Shown piece after piece: positions 21,188 to 34,682 of a stretch of 64,000 nt of DNA. The translations under genes and the position numbers were made by a program. The stretch comes from Spinellus fusiger (lineage: Eukaryota; Mucoromycota; Mucoromycetes; Mucorales; Phycomycetaceae): NCBI GenBank assembly GCA_025094145.1, contig JALLLS010000001.1:558001-622000 (forward strand). The letters are read 5' to 3'. Every line of letters starts with the position of its first letter. Position 1 is the first letter of the stretch. The notes beneath the pieces were generated by a model that saw only the letters and a program-made list of their open reading frames with translations, was not told the DNA's origin and did no database searches.

Positions 21188-24174
21188 TCAGCGTAAAAGT
21201 TCATCTTGATCTTTAAGATGGGTCATGTATCTCGAGAAACGCTATAATAAGAGGGTTAGTGTGAGGAAACACACTCTAATGTTTACCTTGCGAAGGGCCT
21301 TCATCATACTGAACTTCTGTGCACTGATGAAACTGTCCAATGCTACAGCAATAGCAGTGTCTACATCTTCCGAACGAACATATTCTCTCAAATGCATTCT
21401 TGCATTGGCCTCTGCCATTCGGATCATAGATTCCAAATGACGAACAGTAATAGGAATACTACCACTAGCCAATGATTCGCGACGTAATTCTGAATAGAGT
21501 CGAGACAATTTATCCTCATCTACTTGCTGTAGCTTGGGATGGATCTTCTCACGAGCATACATTATATATTTACGCAGCAAGTCCTGAGGGATGATCTATC
21601 TCCATGATTAATCAGTGTTCTACTTGAATCCTATTGTACCTCAGAATCCTCTTGTAATGGCTGAGCAAGCCCCCCCTCAGCAGGATGGAAACTAGGATGG
21701 CTACGAATATGACTAGCAATGACATTGGTGGCCAACATATGGTCTTTTTCGGCATTAACAGTATCCTTTACAACACAAAGAACATCAAATCGAGACAAAA
21801 TAGGCTCAGTAAGTTCAACATTTTGAGAAAAGGGAATAGAAGCATTGTAGCGACCCCGAATAGGATTGGCAGCAGCAAGAATAGAACAGCGTGCTTGTAA
21901 TGTCGTAATGATACCCGCCTTGGAAATAGAGATGGTCTGCTGCTCCATAGCTTCGTGGATAGAAGTGCGGTCAGCATCGTTCATTTTATCAAACTCATCA
22001 ATAAGACAAACACCACGATCTGCCAGTACAAGAGCACCACCTTCCAATGTCCATTCACGTGTGACTGGGTCTTTATGCACAGAGGCAGTTAAACCAACAG
22101 CACTTGCACCCTGTCCTGTAGTGAACACAGCACGATGGGCGGTCTTCTCGATGTATTTGAGGAATTGGGATTTAGCAGTACCAGGATCACCCAAGAGTAG
22201 AATATTGATGTCACCACGAATCGTATGCTTGTCTTGTACATTCTTGGGCACACCACCAAAAAGGGCCAGGGCAATAGCACATTTAATATTCTCGTGGCCA
22301 TAGATAGAAGGTGCCATACTCTTAATAATCTATTACTCATGGATTACTATGCTGTCAGAAAAGGATGCTCAGTCGGTACCTTTCGTCCAATGCTTTTGTC
22401 TTTGCCCATTGCAATAATGACTTTCTTGTCATCATCTGTTAGTTTATAAGCAGCAAACATATCTTCTTTTTTGTTGATATAATTGGCCTCAATAATAGTA
22501 GCAAACACAGGGAATCCATTCTTTGTACTAAGAGAAGCATCAAAGTTGTTACGATAAACACCAATGACTTCCTAAACAGAGAAAAAGAATGTTTAAGTTG
22601 TATGCCCCAACGGTCTCCACTCACAATCTCTTCACCAGGCTTTGCTTGATCGATCAAATCCCATAGACAGATCACCTCTCTGTGACGAGGGAGACGACCA
22701 GGTGGTACGGTACCTGGACTCTCCTGAATTGTCAGCTTTTGATAGTTTCTATAGACAGTCTATAGTGGACACACATATATATCAGTCTAGGATTCCTTTT
22801 TATACAACACATGTACCTGTTCCATATTCACATGGAATGGACCTTTGCTCTGACAGCTGGGACATGTGTTGATTTTGATTTCATTATGAATGTCCTGATA
22901 AAAGGGACCCAGTAATTCTCCACACTTTGCACAGTTGTATTTGACCCACTTCAGTTGTGGGAATACACCAGAACGTCTTGTCACTACACCAGAAACACGC
23001 ACCAAACAGTTCAATTGGCCTTGTCTCAATTCACGAAGAGTATTGAGAGCAGGCAAATCAGTGATACGAACATGGATCTCACGGTGAATACGTTCATATT
23101 CTGGATACTGTAGCAATGTTACATTTAAAGCAACATCATCGAATATCTTTAACATGGCGATAGGTGAGTTGGCCAAGAAATAGGCCAAGATAGACTTGCT
23201 TTGTGTCAAATGTTCATAATTGACTTCAAAGGATTCTCTATTCCCTATCCATAAACTTTAGTTTCTCTCTCACATACAATACTAAATACTAAATACTAAA
23301 TACTGTGTGCACTTACGTTCTCCCATGTCTCTAATACGTTCACCATAGACTGAAATACCGTTTTCATCCACATAAGTTTGTAAAAAGTCCTTAAATTCTC
23401 GCTTAATTGTACGACGAGGAGCTTCTTGGTTGATCCACTCTGATACGGTTACGTTCTTTATGCTTCTAAGATCCTCCAATGTCATCTCAGTCTATACATA
23501 CACAGCGGTAGAGAGATACGTTGAGTCTATCTGAGCATCCATAAGAGAAAGAGAGAGAGAGAGCCCTTACTGTTGTAGCATTCTCAAAGTCCTCTTCCTG
23601 GACATCGTACATGCGACGATGTCTGCGTCGGTTGGGAGCAGTCATGTCTTCCATCTCATTCTCTTCTCCATCATCCATAAAGGCACCTGCCATACGTCCT
23701 TCCCTTCGTTGAATAGCATTGTCGCGTCTTCTCATATTGGATTCAAGCGCGTGTCGTTCAGAAATATCCATTGCCTCATATTCTGCATCATCCACACCTT
23801 CATTTTCGTAATTGTCCAGTTGAGAATTGTTTTCATAATCCCTACAAGTGAGTTTATCCCCCACAAAAGAAAAAACAGTTGCTGAGTCTACTGGCTCTTT
23901 TCTCTAGTATCGTTCTTACCTGTTCATATTTTCCCCAAAAAGATCTTCTCCATTATCAGAGTCACCTTCTCCACCAAAAATGTCGGCTGCTTCTGTCTCA
24001 TGCTCAAACCCAAATTCAGAGTGGAATAGGCCCGAGGGAGAACCAGGAAGTTGTGAAAATCCAGGGGAATCTACGGACTCTGCAAAGTTGGCTTCGATAT
24101 CTCTTCTTCTCTTTCGATCCGACTGTAAATAGAAAGGGGTAAGCCAGAGAAGTAAAGGTTGTTTTGTTTACCAT
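21188..24174 (-). CDS. mcm2: Mcm2, subunit of the MCM2-7 replicative helicase, short C-terminus
   Basis: ATPase subunit of the hexameric helicase that licenses and unwinds replication origins. Ten exons join in frame: 24174-24172, 24122-23920, 23841-23571, 23491-23317, 23235-22817, 22759-22625, 22571-22380, 22329-21640, 21595-21287 and 21241-21188, giving about 816 aa. An acidic N-terminal tail is followed by the zinc finger (CAKC and CPSC pairs), Walker [10 protein letters not shown], Walker [10 protein letters not shown] and the Arg finger SRFDVL. The first exon is just the ATG, directly followed by a GTAAAC donor. The last exon ends in DELLR and a TGA, roughly 70 residues before the usual end of Mcm2. 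No GT donor lies near that stop to extend it. Mcm2 identity rests on the long acidic tail and close match along the whole core. Confidence 0.93.
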
Positions 24175-24518
24175 GACGTGTAAGAAGGTAGCAAAAAGAC
24201 TTGGGGTTGTCTTGGATTCCTCTCCAAAAAGCACAAAGTGACTGTGAAGTGACTATGATTTCATACACTCTTTTTCATTTTTATTTTATAAGCGTCTCCC
24301 TTTACTTCTTATCATCACGTGTACAAGTAGAATAGAGCAGAACAGAGTCAAGTAGAACAATCAATAGTTGGCTACATGGCTCACTGCGTAAATAAGAAAG
24401 TGAATAAATGTAGTTTTATGTAGGAAAGCGAATAAATCAATAAGAGGACACTTTTCAATAGACAAAAACAGTAGAGTATGCAATAATGGCAATGGTAATA
24501 ATAGTTATAATAAGAGAT
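24175..24518. other. Intergenic, likely mcm2 promoter
   Basis: Spacer between the mcm2 start and the stop of the next minus-strand gene. AT-rich, no gene. It should hold the mcm2 promoter but no named element such as an MCB-type ACGCGT was seen. Confidence 0.5.
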
Positions 24519-25310
24519 TCATGCAATCTCTTCGTCATCTTCGTCCTGTGCTTCATAGGCAATAATTTCTTTTAGTTGATCCATTAAATTAGGAAATGCA
24601 TCAAGTTGATCGTACAGGGATTTCTCCCATAGAGCATCGGCTATTTCATTACGAGGAGCAAACAGAGTTGTTTGGAAGGATCTGTACTGAGATGTAGCCT
24701 CCCCCAGTGCTTGTTGGCAGTTGATAAAGAACTGAGGATAGGACTGAGGAAAGCGTTCAAGACGAGATGGATAGTTACGAAGAGAGACAATGTCCACTTG
24801 CTCAAAGGGAGACTCGCTATAGGCCTCTTGATCCACCTTGAGTGGTGTGGATTCTTCTATGTAGCCCACAAGTGCTTTGAATCGGTCAAGAGTAGGGGGC
24901 ATGGCCCTCAGTGCACTTCCAATGTGGTCCATCCAGTCCTTGTCATTCAATTGGCTGCGATGGCAGTACAAGGTGTTTTCAAAGCAAGACCAATTCGGCA
25001 AGTGGAGCTTTAGGGAGTCAAAAAACTGACGGTTGTGCTGTACTAAACCCCGCATTTCTTTATCACGATCTAATAAGGCCACCAGTATTGAATTGGGAAC
25101 ACTGTGGGCAGCAAGATCAACCGCCACTGGAGGAGATGTATTGTCTGTAGGAGATGCATTGTCTGTAGGAGATAGAATAAAAGGCTCCTTGACAGGCAGA
25201 TGACAGAGATCAAATGTCACTGATGGTTTGCGGGCTCCTTTCAGTTCAATAAGTAGATCATCGTGGGCTGTCTCTGCAGGTGGAGTTAATGGGCTATGGC
25301 TATCGAACAT
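24519..25310 (-). CDS. Conserved-looking protein of unknown function, 263 aa
   Basis: A single uninterrupted frame from ATG 25310 to 24519, with a Thr/Pro-rich leader (residues 1-60) and two copies of an SPTDN motif. A folded-looking body (about residues 75-250) is rich in Trp, Phe and Tyr, with KDWMDHIGSALRAMPPTLDR and SLRNYPSRLERFPQSYPQFF, and the tail is acidic (QDEDDEEIA). No signal peptide, membrane segment, zinc motif or catalytic motif is seen. The coding character is good: even amino-acid use and no repeats. I do not recognise the family. It is intronless, unlike its neighbours. Confidence 0.75.
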   Translation of the reverse strand: MFDSHSPLTPPAETAHDDLLIELKGARKPSVTFDLCHLPVKEPFILSPTDNASPTDNTSPPVAVDLAAHSVPNSILVALLDRDKEMRGLVQHNRQFFDSLKLHLPNWSCFENTLYCHRSQLNDKDWMDHIGSALRAMPPTLDRFKALVGYIEESTPLKVDQEAYSESPFEQVDIVSLRNYPSRLERFPQSYPQFFINCQQALGEATSQYRSFQTTLFAPRNEIADALWEKSLYDQLDAFPNLMDQLKEIIAYEAQDEDDEEIA

Positions 25311-26825
25311 TGTAGTTTGTTAACAGTGGGGTTATTGATCTGCCTATTTGAGTGATAGTGATAGTGATAGTGATAGTGATAGTAGCAGTGATAATAGCAG
25401 TAGCAATAACAGAACAGAGAAAGTAAAGGCCTGTCTTTTATACTCTCAACAATTCAACTTGGATTGAGAACTCATTTACATTGGATTTTCTCTGCATTTA
25501 TATCTGTGTGGACGGTGGGTGGGTGGGTTGAGGTGTGTGAGTGTGTGAGTGTGTGTCGCGTGATAAATAGTATACACCTTTCCTTTTAGAGTGCTTTAAG
25601 GGTTTATAGCCTTCTCATCTCTCTCTCTCTTCATATAAATCACCCCATCCAGGCTGCTGATTGGCTTGGATTACATTTCTACATAAACAATAGGAGTGTT
25701 ATTTCATTGACCTTTATCTTTATTTTAATTTGGCGGTAGAAGATCTCTTGTCTCACTGATGGAGATGTGATGTTGCTCGCTAGATTCATTTTAAAGGATC
25801 ATTGTGAAACCTACTATACGTCACATCGTACTGGAGATAGAAAAGACTTCTACACTCAGTGATATTCTTCATCAAAACACCAATGTATCCTATCCATAGA
25901 AAGTAGATGTGATTATAGAGGTGGAAATGGCAGTCAGTCTATTGATAGATACACACTGATGAATGGATAAAAGTGAGTGGATCTACAACCGCAGACATGC
26001 CTTTTTGTACTATTGGAGTGAGGTGTTCTTGCTATCAACAGTCACTGGTGCATAAGGACACTATATCAAGTAGACCCCATCATTCGTGTCTCTATCAACC
26101 ACATTGTTTTAGAACAACAAGGGTACTTGCTTATCACTTGAACTTTTATATTATAATAGTGACTGCATGAAAATAAACAAAACTCAATGATTAGTTATTG
26201 TGTAGTCTTTGGTGGAAGATCAGGTCAGTCCGTTCAATTATCACCCTACTGTTCAAAGTCCTTGAGCAAAAAAGAAAAAGAAAAAGAAAAAGAAAAAGAA
26301 AAGCGCACTATTTGGAATTACAAAGTATATTTTTCAAAGATGCAAAGGGTGCATCTATTCCCTCTATTTATAATTTCTACGTTCTACATCTATAGAATTG
26401 CTACAATACACACCCAAAATAGGCGACCAGATCTGCCTATTTCCAACAATACATAAGAGACCAAGTAGTTACAAAAGCTATACTTGTACCAAAAAGTGCT
26501 GGTTTCATACAGATCAGTGATTGAATTATGGACAGATTTCTTTAGTTTTCACAGTAGTGATAAAGTACTTGCATATGAATTAGCTGTGGATCTTCCAGTA
26601 AAGTATCTCAACAGCATCAGCCCTGTTGGATAATCACTTGCTATAGATAGAGATATCCATCATTCTCGTCAATAGAAACACGTACTACCTAAAAGAGGAC
26701 CACACAATAGAAGAAGGGTTAGTTAACAAGGTGTATATCTAGGAAATGATACCTTAGCAAGAGGGGGATTTCCATAACTTTTTATTGGTAGGTAGTATCC
26801 ATTAGAAAGGTGTAAAACAAGTATG
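25311..26825. other. Intergenic, simple repeats, no gene
   Basis: Contains a GTGATA hexamer run (25350-25392), GTGTGT-rich DNA near 25505-25555 and an AAAAAG run (26268-26302). The last 350 bases before the Helitron-type copy may include its decayed 5' part but I could not align them. No gene recognised. Confidence 0.5.
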
Positions 26826-27278
26826 AGAGTACAACAGCCTGTATTAGGATACATGCTTTTTGATAGTAAAGTTATTCTATCTGTAATCATCATTATACTA
26901 GAGTAGAAGTATAAAAGAATAACATAAAATTGAATAAGAAAAAGAGTAAATCATACGCCAACAAAACAGAATACCTTTGAACTCAAGAAGCCATGAACGA
27001 CACCATCTTATCCTATCAATAATTGAATAGTAGCTGATACTATTCAATGCTATTAAAGAATATTAATTTCCTCTGAACTAAATATCATCTATTTAGCAAG
27101 AAACTACTAGAATCAAGAAGAATAAGCATATTGGTTTATCCTTCCTTCTCCCCCAGTGATCACTGGAGCCTCGGTTGACTCACTGAAGGAAACTCATGAT
27201 GCAGTTAAACTATCTAAAGAATAATAATGAAGTGTATCTTGATGGATTTTGTCATGCAAAAGATATTGTAATGTCTAG
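26826..27278 (+). mobile_element. Short Helitron-type copy B, coding region lost
   Basis: Matches the two longer copies at both ends. The 5' part shares AGTACAACAGCCTG and the CCTTTGAACTCAAGAAGCC block followed by ATGAACGACACC. The 3' part shares the GCCTCGGTTGACT sequence, the tail of the Fanzor frame, and the terminal block ending CTAG followed by T at 27279. Almost the whole Fanzor gene between them is deleted, making a nonautonomous derivative of about 450 bp. Confidence 0.7.
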
Positions 27279-30200
27279 TAAAGAATATTCAAAAGTGCAT
27301 GAATTATGCTCGAGTCTAGCTATCAATAGAGTGCGTTGTCTCTTTCTAGTGAGAACTATCACTATACTATTGGGATGCTATGTATGCTTCATCGCTGCTT
27401 TATTATCTTTAGCTGTATGTAATCGTTACAGGTAGTCTCACATGAAATAGGAAAAAATGAGTGGGGAAGGACTAGTCTAAATCACCCGCCTTTCTTTCTC
27501 TTCTTTCTTCTCCTACCCCTTTATAAATATATACATGATTCTACGATCTATTGTTATCTCCCTGCGATGGAATATTCTTCAAGGCATATTACTACTACTA
27601 TTATTACTATTGTTATTGTTATTGTTTTGAGAATTCTATTCTGTCTATTTGATTCTGAAAGGTTGGGCTCTCTCTTCTATTGGAGGACCCCGGTGAGTCG
27701 GGACGTCTGCCTCTGAATCTACAAATGATCCTGATGTATGATATACTTAAATGACTTAACAGTCTTTGTTGAGCCTCTGTCATCCTAGGCATGGGACACT
27801 TGGGAATTATAGATCAACAAAGACTGCCAAGGTACTTTGAATTCGATCGTTCTATTTCCCCCACACCACAGTATAAAGTGTAGTGTGAGTGGATACTGAT
27901 TTAGAATCAAGTAGCCTAGTAAGTATAAATATATCCAAAGATAAAGTTGGGATAGGTGAGTGACCCATTCACTTTCAGAGAGAAAGATTAGTACAGCCCC
28001 CGAGATAACACTTTTATTAGGGTTAGTTGGCTCTTGTATTGATATCTCATAAAGTAATTGGCAGTGGACTAAAAGAATTAGAATACAGTAGACTCAACAT
28101 GGCCAGCCACCTGCTACTGTTCTTATTATTATTATTATATTTTTAAATAGAGAATACACAAGTGAAGAGGTAGTAGATTATAACACAAGAAACAATAAAA
28201 CAATGCCTTTTGCACTGATTCTTCTTGTTCTATTCTAGATGAATAAGGCAGGTCTTGGTAAACAATCAAAAAATAATAGGGAAAAGATGCTAAAAAAGAA
28301 GACAAACAGGGCTGAGGTCTGTCATGACAGGAGTACAAAGAAAAAGGTTTAGCTAATTTACAAAAGGTTCATGAACTCACATGATTAAAGCTAGAACCTA
28401 TTTACTTACTATTGGATAAAACACTTATCCACTAATACTGAGAGATTTATTTTATTATTTGTCCTTATTTTATGCACTGAAAAGAGAACGACACATTAGA
28501 GTCTACGCCAGGCAATGAGAATAGCATGCTTTGTCATTGATATCATTGTAACCATCAATATTAACAACCCAAGACCACATAATTATGATCTGCATGAATT
28601 TTAGTAACAAAGTAAAGGATGGTAGCTATCACCAGTACATGTATTGTTACCTGTCCAAGTGATTCAAAGACTATGTTGGCGGGTAATTAACATTTGTTTG
28701 TAACTCACCTCATTCACTTTCTTAAAGATCTTAGACACCAGAACCATCTTTCTTTTTATAGGATAACAGCCTGTTGATGCATATACAAATACATATGCAT
28801 AAATACTTGAAACTAGAGGGGTATCCTATGTGTTGTATCTTTAACTCTATTCATCCTTCTATATAGCTATACACACCTTAGTAAAAATAATAATCTTTAT
28901 TTTGTTTCATCAGTGAGTAACATGGTATGGAGATGCAGCCGATGTACTAAACTAAGATAATCTCTGTTGATTGATAGAGACTTGATACTGACTTTCTTAT
29001 TTATTTAGAAGAGAATGTAGGTTATATAATTTAATCTTCTTACTGGGCCTGTTTTCAGTGTTGTAAGACCTAACATTGTGAATGGTAAAGCTTAATTGTA
29101 TTAGAATGGGCCCTGTTTTATTGATTTAATTGTAACTCTCGAGTAACCACGGGAGTGAGTGTTTTCTATTATTTATTTATTTATCATTTTTATTATAGTA
29201 AAAACTATGCAAGCCGAACTCCATGTCTAAAATACAAGAGATATCTCTATGATTAAAGAACTCTCTTGTATAAAATATAAGGCTCCGTGGTCATAATAAA
29301 ATAATCAAAGCAGTAAACTACTGTTTTACTGAGTCTATTCTACAGAAACATTAGTCTTTATTCATTCAAATTAATGTACAACAGTACAACATCAATTGAC
29401 TTTTTGCGTTGTGTTATTCCATTGCTTCCCATTATCCAAATACTATAATAAAACATTTCTTTATTACTAATAAGCTACATACTGGAAGATTGTATGCTCA
29501 TTATCTTAAAAAGAAAGACTGACTATAAGAATAGAATGCATAAATTTCACTAATATTAACAGGCCACTTTTAATAAGAAAGAAGAAAGAAGAAAGAAGAA
29601 AGAAGACTATGATTTCCGTTCCCATTTCTATCATTTCATGGGTTAGATCTGGTTCCACAGCTGATTTGTATATAGTAATTTTGTGAACATTTAACGAGTT
29701 ATTTTTTCTGTATTGCATATTTTCTTTCTAAAAAGAGGTGTCCAAGAGAGACAAGGCCTCATGGTTATACAATTGAGTGATGATTTGCCATACCTCAAGG
29801 TATGTTGATTGACACTGATATCACCCTACTCATATTCTATTATAAACATTATATTTGGTTGCTATCCTATTGAATGACTTTGGCATGTTATAAAGTGTAG
29901 TTGGTAGGTATAAACAGCTATGAAATAGTCTATTGCTTTATATCAAGTATTCAGTGTAACCAACCACCTCTTTCAATGGTTGATATTAAGTTTAAAAGAT
30001 AAGAAACTAGTCTCAGTTCACTCGCAGAATAATATGCTCTACACTAATAGTAAGATAAAACAGAGAGGTAAATGGCATGCTATGCAGTGTATAGAATTTA
30101 ATTATTTATACTCACAGTCTACTCAGAGTATACAATCTCAAAATAAATGTGTTGATTATGTTATATGATGAATGCAACTCCATTACAAATAAACAACAGA

Positions 30201-33200
30201 GCTATGTGTGTGTGTGTGTGACAAGGCTGATAAGATATTTAATTGCTTAATCTTTTTATTGTCTTTGTCTATGATAGATCAGATGGAAGGCCGTTAAGTT
30301 TCTACATTTTTAATAATGCAAGTAGAATAAAAACACGATCACCTATCTAATCTTAAAGATTTATTGAGGTAACTAAGCACAGGTGTAATTGAGACAACAG
30401 CAGCAATATGCTACGAATAACTGATAGTGTAACTCAAAGAATGGAGAGATTGGCAATTATATAACACTTATCAGTTGTGATTAACAAGTACTATCTCTGC
30501 TTACTATCCTGCAAAATACAGTACAAGCAGGCAGTAAGATTGATCTTTTAGATTAATATGTTCAATAGGGTTGGTTTCACACTTTCTCTGAAAATAGTGA
30601 GCTTTCCTTATTGTTTTTATAGAAAAGTAAAATTCTTTCTCATCATAACTCAATGTGCAAACTATTGTTTGTTCTCTATTTTCAATTATTATTTTGATTG
30701 GTAATCAATACGAGTCAGTCCTATCGGGAGTGACATTGGTATAGGCTTATTAAAGAATTTTTATCCTTTTTCTTCCTTATTTATACGTTTTTATAGATAC
30801 ATCGATAAAAATAATACAAAATTTTGAGATTTCGTGATTACAGTTAACATTGAGAATTATCCTCACTCGCAGGAACACGCGGCCTCTTATGCCTTGAATT
30901 ATAAGCCAATTGAATATTTATAGAAATGCGACATTACTACGGAGATTTTCGACAGTTAAAGTAGCGATGATAACTTATTTGGTGAGAATTGGCAGACCCG
31001 TGATGATACAATCTTTTTCTTGTGCTTGAATATGAGACAAATACAATAAAAAGTTAACAAATTGAATACTCAATGGTTACTCATCTTGATATAAAAACGG
31101 GAGGGGTCTGATTATCTTTCATATGAGATTCTTGATATAAATATATATCTTTATATAAAATAGATGTTATAAAGAGTCAACTCTTCAATGCCTTGGCATT
31201 TTCATAGCTACCCTATTTTGTATCTGATTAATTCACTATTATCAATCTCTATGAATCATTTTTAGATACTATCTTTTTATAGAAAATAAGACTTGAGGAA
31301 AAAGAGGGCCAAAGTAGATCTCTCTATTTCAGTTCAAATATAAAAAAGTATAGGAATATTCTAGTTATAGACATTAAATATACTCTTTTAATAGTGAAAT
31401 GAGAGAAAAAAGGATCAGCTCAAATATGATATTGGTGCAGAAAATAGGCATTGGTTATTTATTTTGGAATTCTTAGGCTTTATTATAATGATAGCATATA
31501 CCTAATGCCAGGATTGTTGTGCACGCTATTTTCCAAAACACTATTGGCTAAATTAACATGAAACTTCTCGAACATATATGGAAACTCATTTACTAAGAAT
31601 ATATTTCCACGGCCACGTTGTGTTGGAACTTCAAAATATATCAATGCATAAGTAAATAAACAAGCTTGGTTATAAAAATTATTCCCTCATCTGATACAAG
31701 AAATAGAAACAATAACGATGAAGAAAAAAAAATTGTGTTAGCTTAAATTATTTTCGACTGGTAATTCCAACTTGGCCTATTCTTTAGAGTACCATATATT
31801 TGTTATATAATGTGTTTAAAGGTAGTATTTTAAGAATAGAAAGATCAACTCTTTTGTATAGAAACAATATAGACCCTGAGGTATGTAAAGATACTTCAGA
31901 TAGTTATTGAGAAATAAGTTACGTCAATAAAATGATCACATCTATTGAGAATGTAGTTTATAACTTCAATAACACTAAAAATAACTAACACTCCAATCTT
32001 GTTCAAATCTTATCTCCCTGTTCACTTAGTTGTAATAGATATGCAAGTTATTAATTACATCATGTCACATATAGACTCACATCTGAAAAAGATGTGATCT
32101 AGAGCTAAAGAGAATGACAACTCCAAACCGTTTTGCTTGGTATTAATTAAATCTTTATACGCATCCAAACCTCTGATTTTACATTAAGTCATTACTAATA
32201 TTATTTATATTATTCTCTTGATTGGCTATAGGATATCTTCAAAGGCTATTTTCTCCGTTTAAACTGATGGCTTCAAGCCTCTACAGCTTAATTCTGGCCA
32301 TGAGTAGCGTTAAGGATTTTAGACTATTTACATGTAGATTCAAAGGGCCTATAAGTAAAATAATATAATATAATTTCAAATATCATATTTCAATTGCTTT
32401 TTTAGGGCCATATTTCTAATTAATGGTATTTTCTCCATTTTCTTTATTTTCTTTTAAAAATGTTATATAATAGTGCTCTATTGCTCTATAGTCCTATGTA
32501 TAGTTCAATCTCATTGGATTATATTAGTTTAGAACATAAAGTAACAAAATAGAGTATTTTTTATACTATGACATATTCAGTAAATATAACCAAACTAGTA
32601 CATCCAGAAGTTAATCATTTATCCTAGTTCATATACACTGTCTTTTCTCTTTGCATATTAAGTAATTATTTTAAGAAAGAAAAAGAAAAAGAAAGAGGCT
32701 GAATGGCTGTATTAAAAAATAGGTACAAGTCAAAATCTTACAAGGATACGTTCCCGACTTTGTAGTCCAATAAAATAGAATTCTGATCGACAGCAGCAAC
32801 ACTACCTATGCTTTTTTAGTGTTCTAGTTTCTGAGATTATGTAGATGGGAATTGTTTTTCTTCAAAGTTTCTTTAATATCTAGGTTAAAATAAGACGTAA
32901 AAATAATTACCGTGATATTATCAACTAAAGGACCTCTCTTTAAGTCCCTGATTTCCCCACCAATAGAATCAAATTTTAGCAGAGTTTGAGTGCTTGTAAA
33001 ATGGCTATACCAGCGGCTATTTTATTAATTAATCCGAACGCCACATTTAGTTGCATCTAAGCAGGTTATAAGATACAACATTCAGGCATGTAAACATACT
33101 ATAATGTTTTCCTATTTCTACTAACTTAAAGGTTTTAGATGTCTATTTGAGACAGGTTTATCGACTGTAAGTGATGATACATAGTCCTGACGCTTTTATT

Positions 33201-34125
33201 GATCAAGTAATAGATATTAATGGTTTTTGGTAACAAGATGAATAGAAAACTATTATTGGGTTACTGCAATTGCTTTCGTTCTATTTGGCATTTATATTAA
33301 GATGAATATACTTCTTGAAAACAAATTACAGAGATTATTGAGGACAACTTATTACTTTTGAAATGTGTTTTTATCTAATGTTACAACTAAGAAAATCTGG
33401 CTGTTAGAGCATCAAGTAAGGCCTTTAGACACCTTTTCTTACTATCTCATTTCTTCTTTAAGAGCTATATCATTACTATACTTAATCTTAATCGAGAGTG
33501 GTATATTTTATGCAGGTTGTAATAATATCTTCAATGCTTAATTTATATGACTGATATTTCATTCATAGGTTAACCAACATTTGGTATTCAGAATAGATTG
33601 AGACAGCATCATCGAGATAGAGTCTTTATAACGCTTGTAACAGCGATATCCAAAGAAATTGAAACACTTATCTAATTATGTTTTTATATTATATTCTTTT
33701 TTTGTAAATTATATATTTCGTTAAAGCTGTTATAATAAAGATAAAACCCCTCACACTTTATCTGACCCCAAAAGAAATAAAGACCACGCCTTTATATGGA
33801 AATACATTTTACCATCTATAATCCAGATACTTGGGTAAGAAGTATCTGAACCCAATTTTACCCATGGTCTAGAGTTTTTTCTTTTTTCTACTTTTTTTCT
33901 GTATGGAAGAAATAATCGAGCTAAGCACTAATTTATAATATTCTTGTATGAGCAGAAACAAAATTTATATTTATATCAATATTAAATGATGTTTTTTTGT
34001 AACTAGTAGACTAAATATGAATAGATTGAAGAATAATAGCACTAACGGCTACGAAAATTTCTTAAAGCACGTATAGAGAAAATTATAATGTAAAATACAC
34101 TGACGTAAACAAAGAATCAGGATAA
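27279..34125. other. Long gene-free AT-rich region
   Basis: Nearly 7 kb without a supported gene. Reading frames are short and low in complexity. There is a GAAAGAA-type purine run (29575-29605), a GTGTGT run (30207-30222) and several local palindromes. No transposase, RT, tRNA or rRNA signature was seen. It may be very old transposon DNA or a spacer. Confidence 0.5.
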
Positions 34126-34682
34126 TTATTGACTCCATACTATCCAAACAACAATAAAAGACACTGCGCTGAGTGTATGCAAAGACATAAAATGTGTTAA
34201 GCAACCACTGGATGTGGCTGCATGTGTAGTAGAAGCAGTGGGTAATGCAGATTTTATAGAGACGGCACTTGAGGTGAGATGAACCACAGTGGGTGCAATG
34301 GCAACTTGAGTTGTGCTTGTGGGCAAAGGAGCTAAGGAAGTGGTGGTAACAGGAACTGCAGCACAGATACCATCCACTGTGCCTTGTTGAATAGTGGCAT
34401 CGCTAGCATAAGTAGGACACAGATTATAGCATTGTTGAATCAATTTTTGTGCTGCACATTGGCAGACGTAGTCTGAAGGTCCACAGCTCTTAAGCTGAGT
34501 CTCCTCAATAGTTTTACAGCCTTGGAAACTTTATAGTCGAGTTAGAACAAATATAATTAATAGAAAGAATCTTACTTTGCTTCGGCAGCACAACCAACAG
34601 CGGCACTAACACAATGAACACCAATTGTCAAGACAATGACTAATCCAACAATTAAAGAAGCACGCACGGATTGAAAAACCAT
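34126..34682 (-). CDS. Secreted, probably GPI-anchored Cys- and Ser/Thr-rich surface protein
   Basis: Two exons: 34682-34576 and 34528-34126, giving 169 aa. The first exon starts MVFQSVRASLIVG with a hydrophobic stretch (LIVGLVIVLTIGV), a signal peptide. The second has a six- to eight-Cys module (GCKTIEETQLKSCGPSDYVC, then QC, QQCYNLCP and GIC), then a Ser/Thr/Pro stalk. It ends with a hydrophobic tail (FMSLHTLSAVSFIVVWIVW) after small residues (TSSGC), which fits a GPI-attachment signal. This layout is common in cell-wall proteins of Mucoromycota. The Cys spacing is not a classic CFEM domain. It probably acts at the cell surface; function unknown. Confidence 0.8.

Noticed and set aside
21685..22449. 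Plus-strand frames opposite mcm2 exon 8
   Set aside because: Antisense to a highly conserved ATPase exon; no domain of their own.
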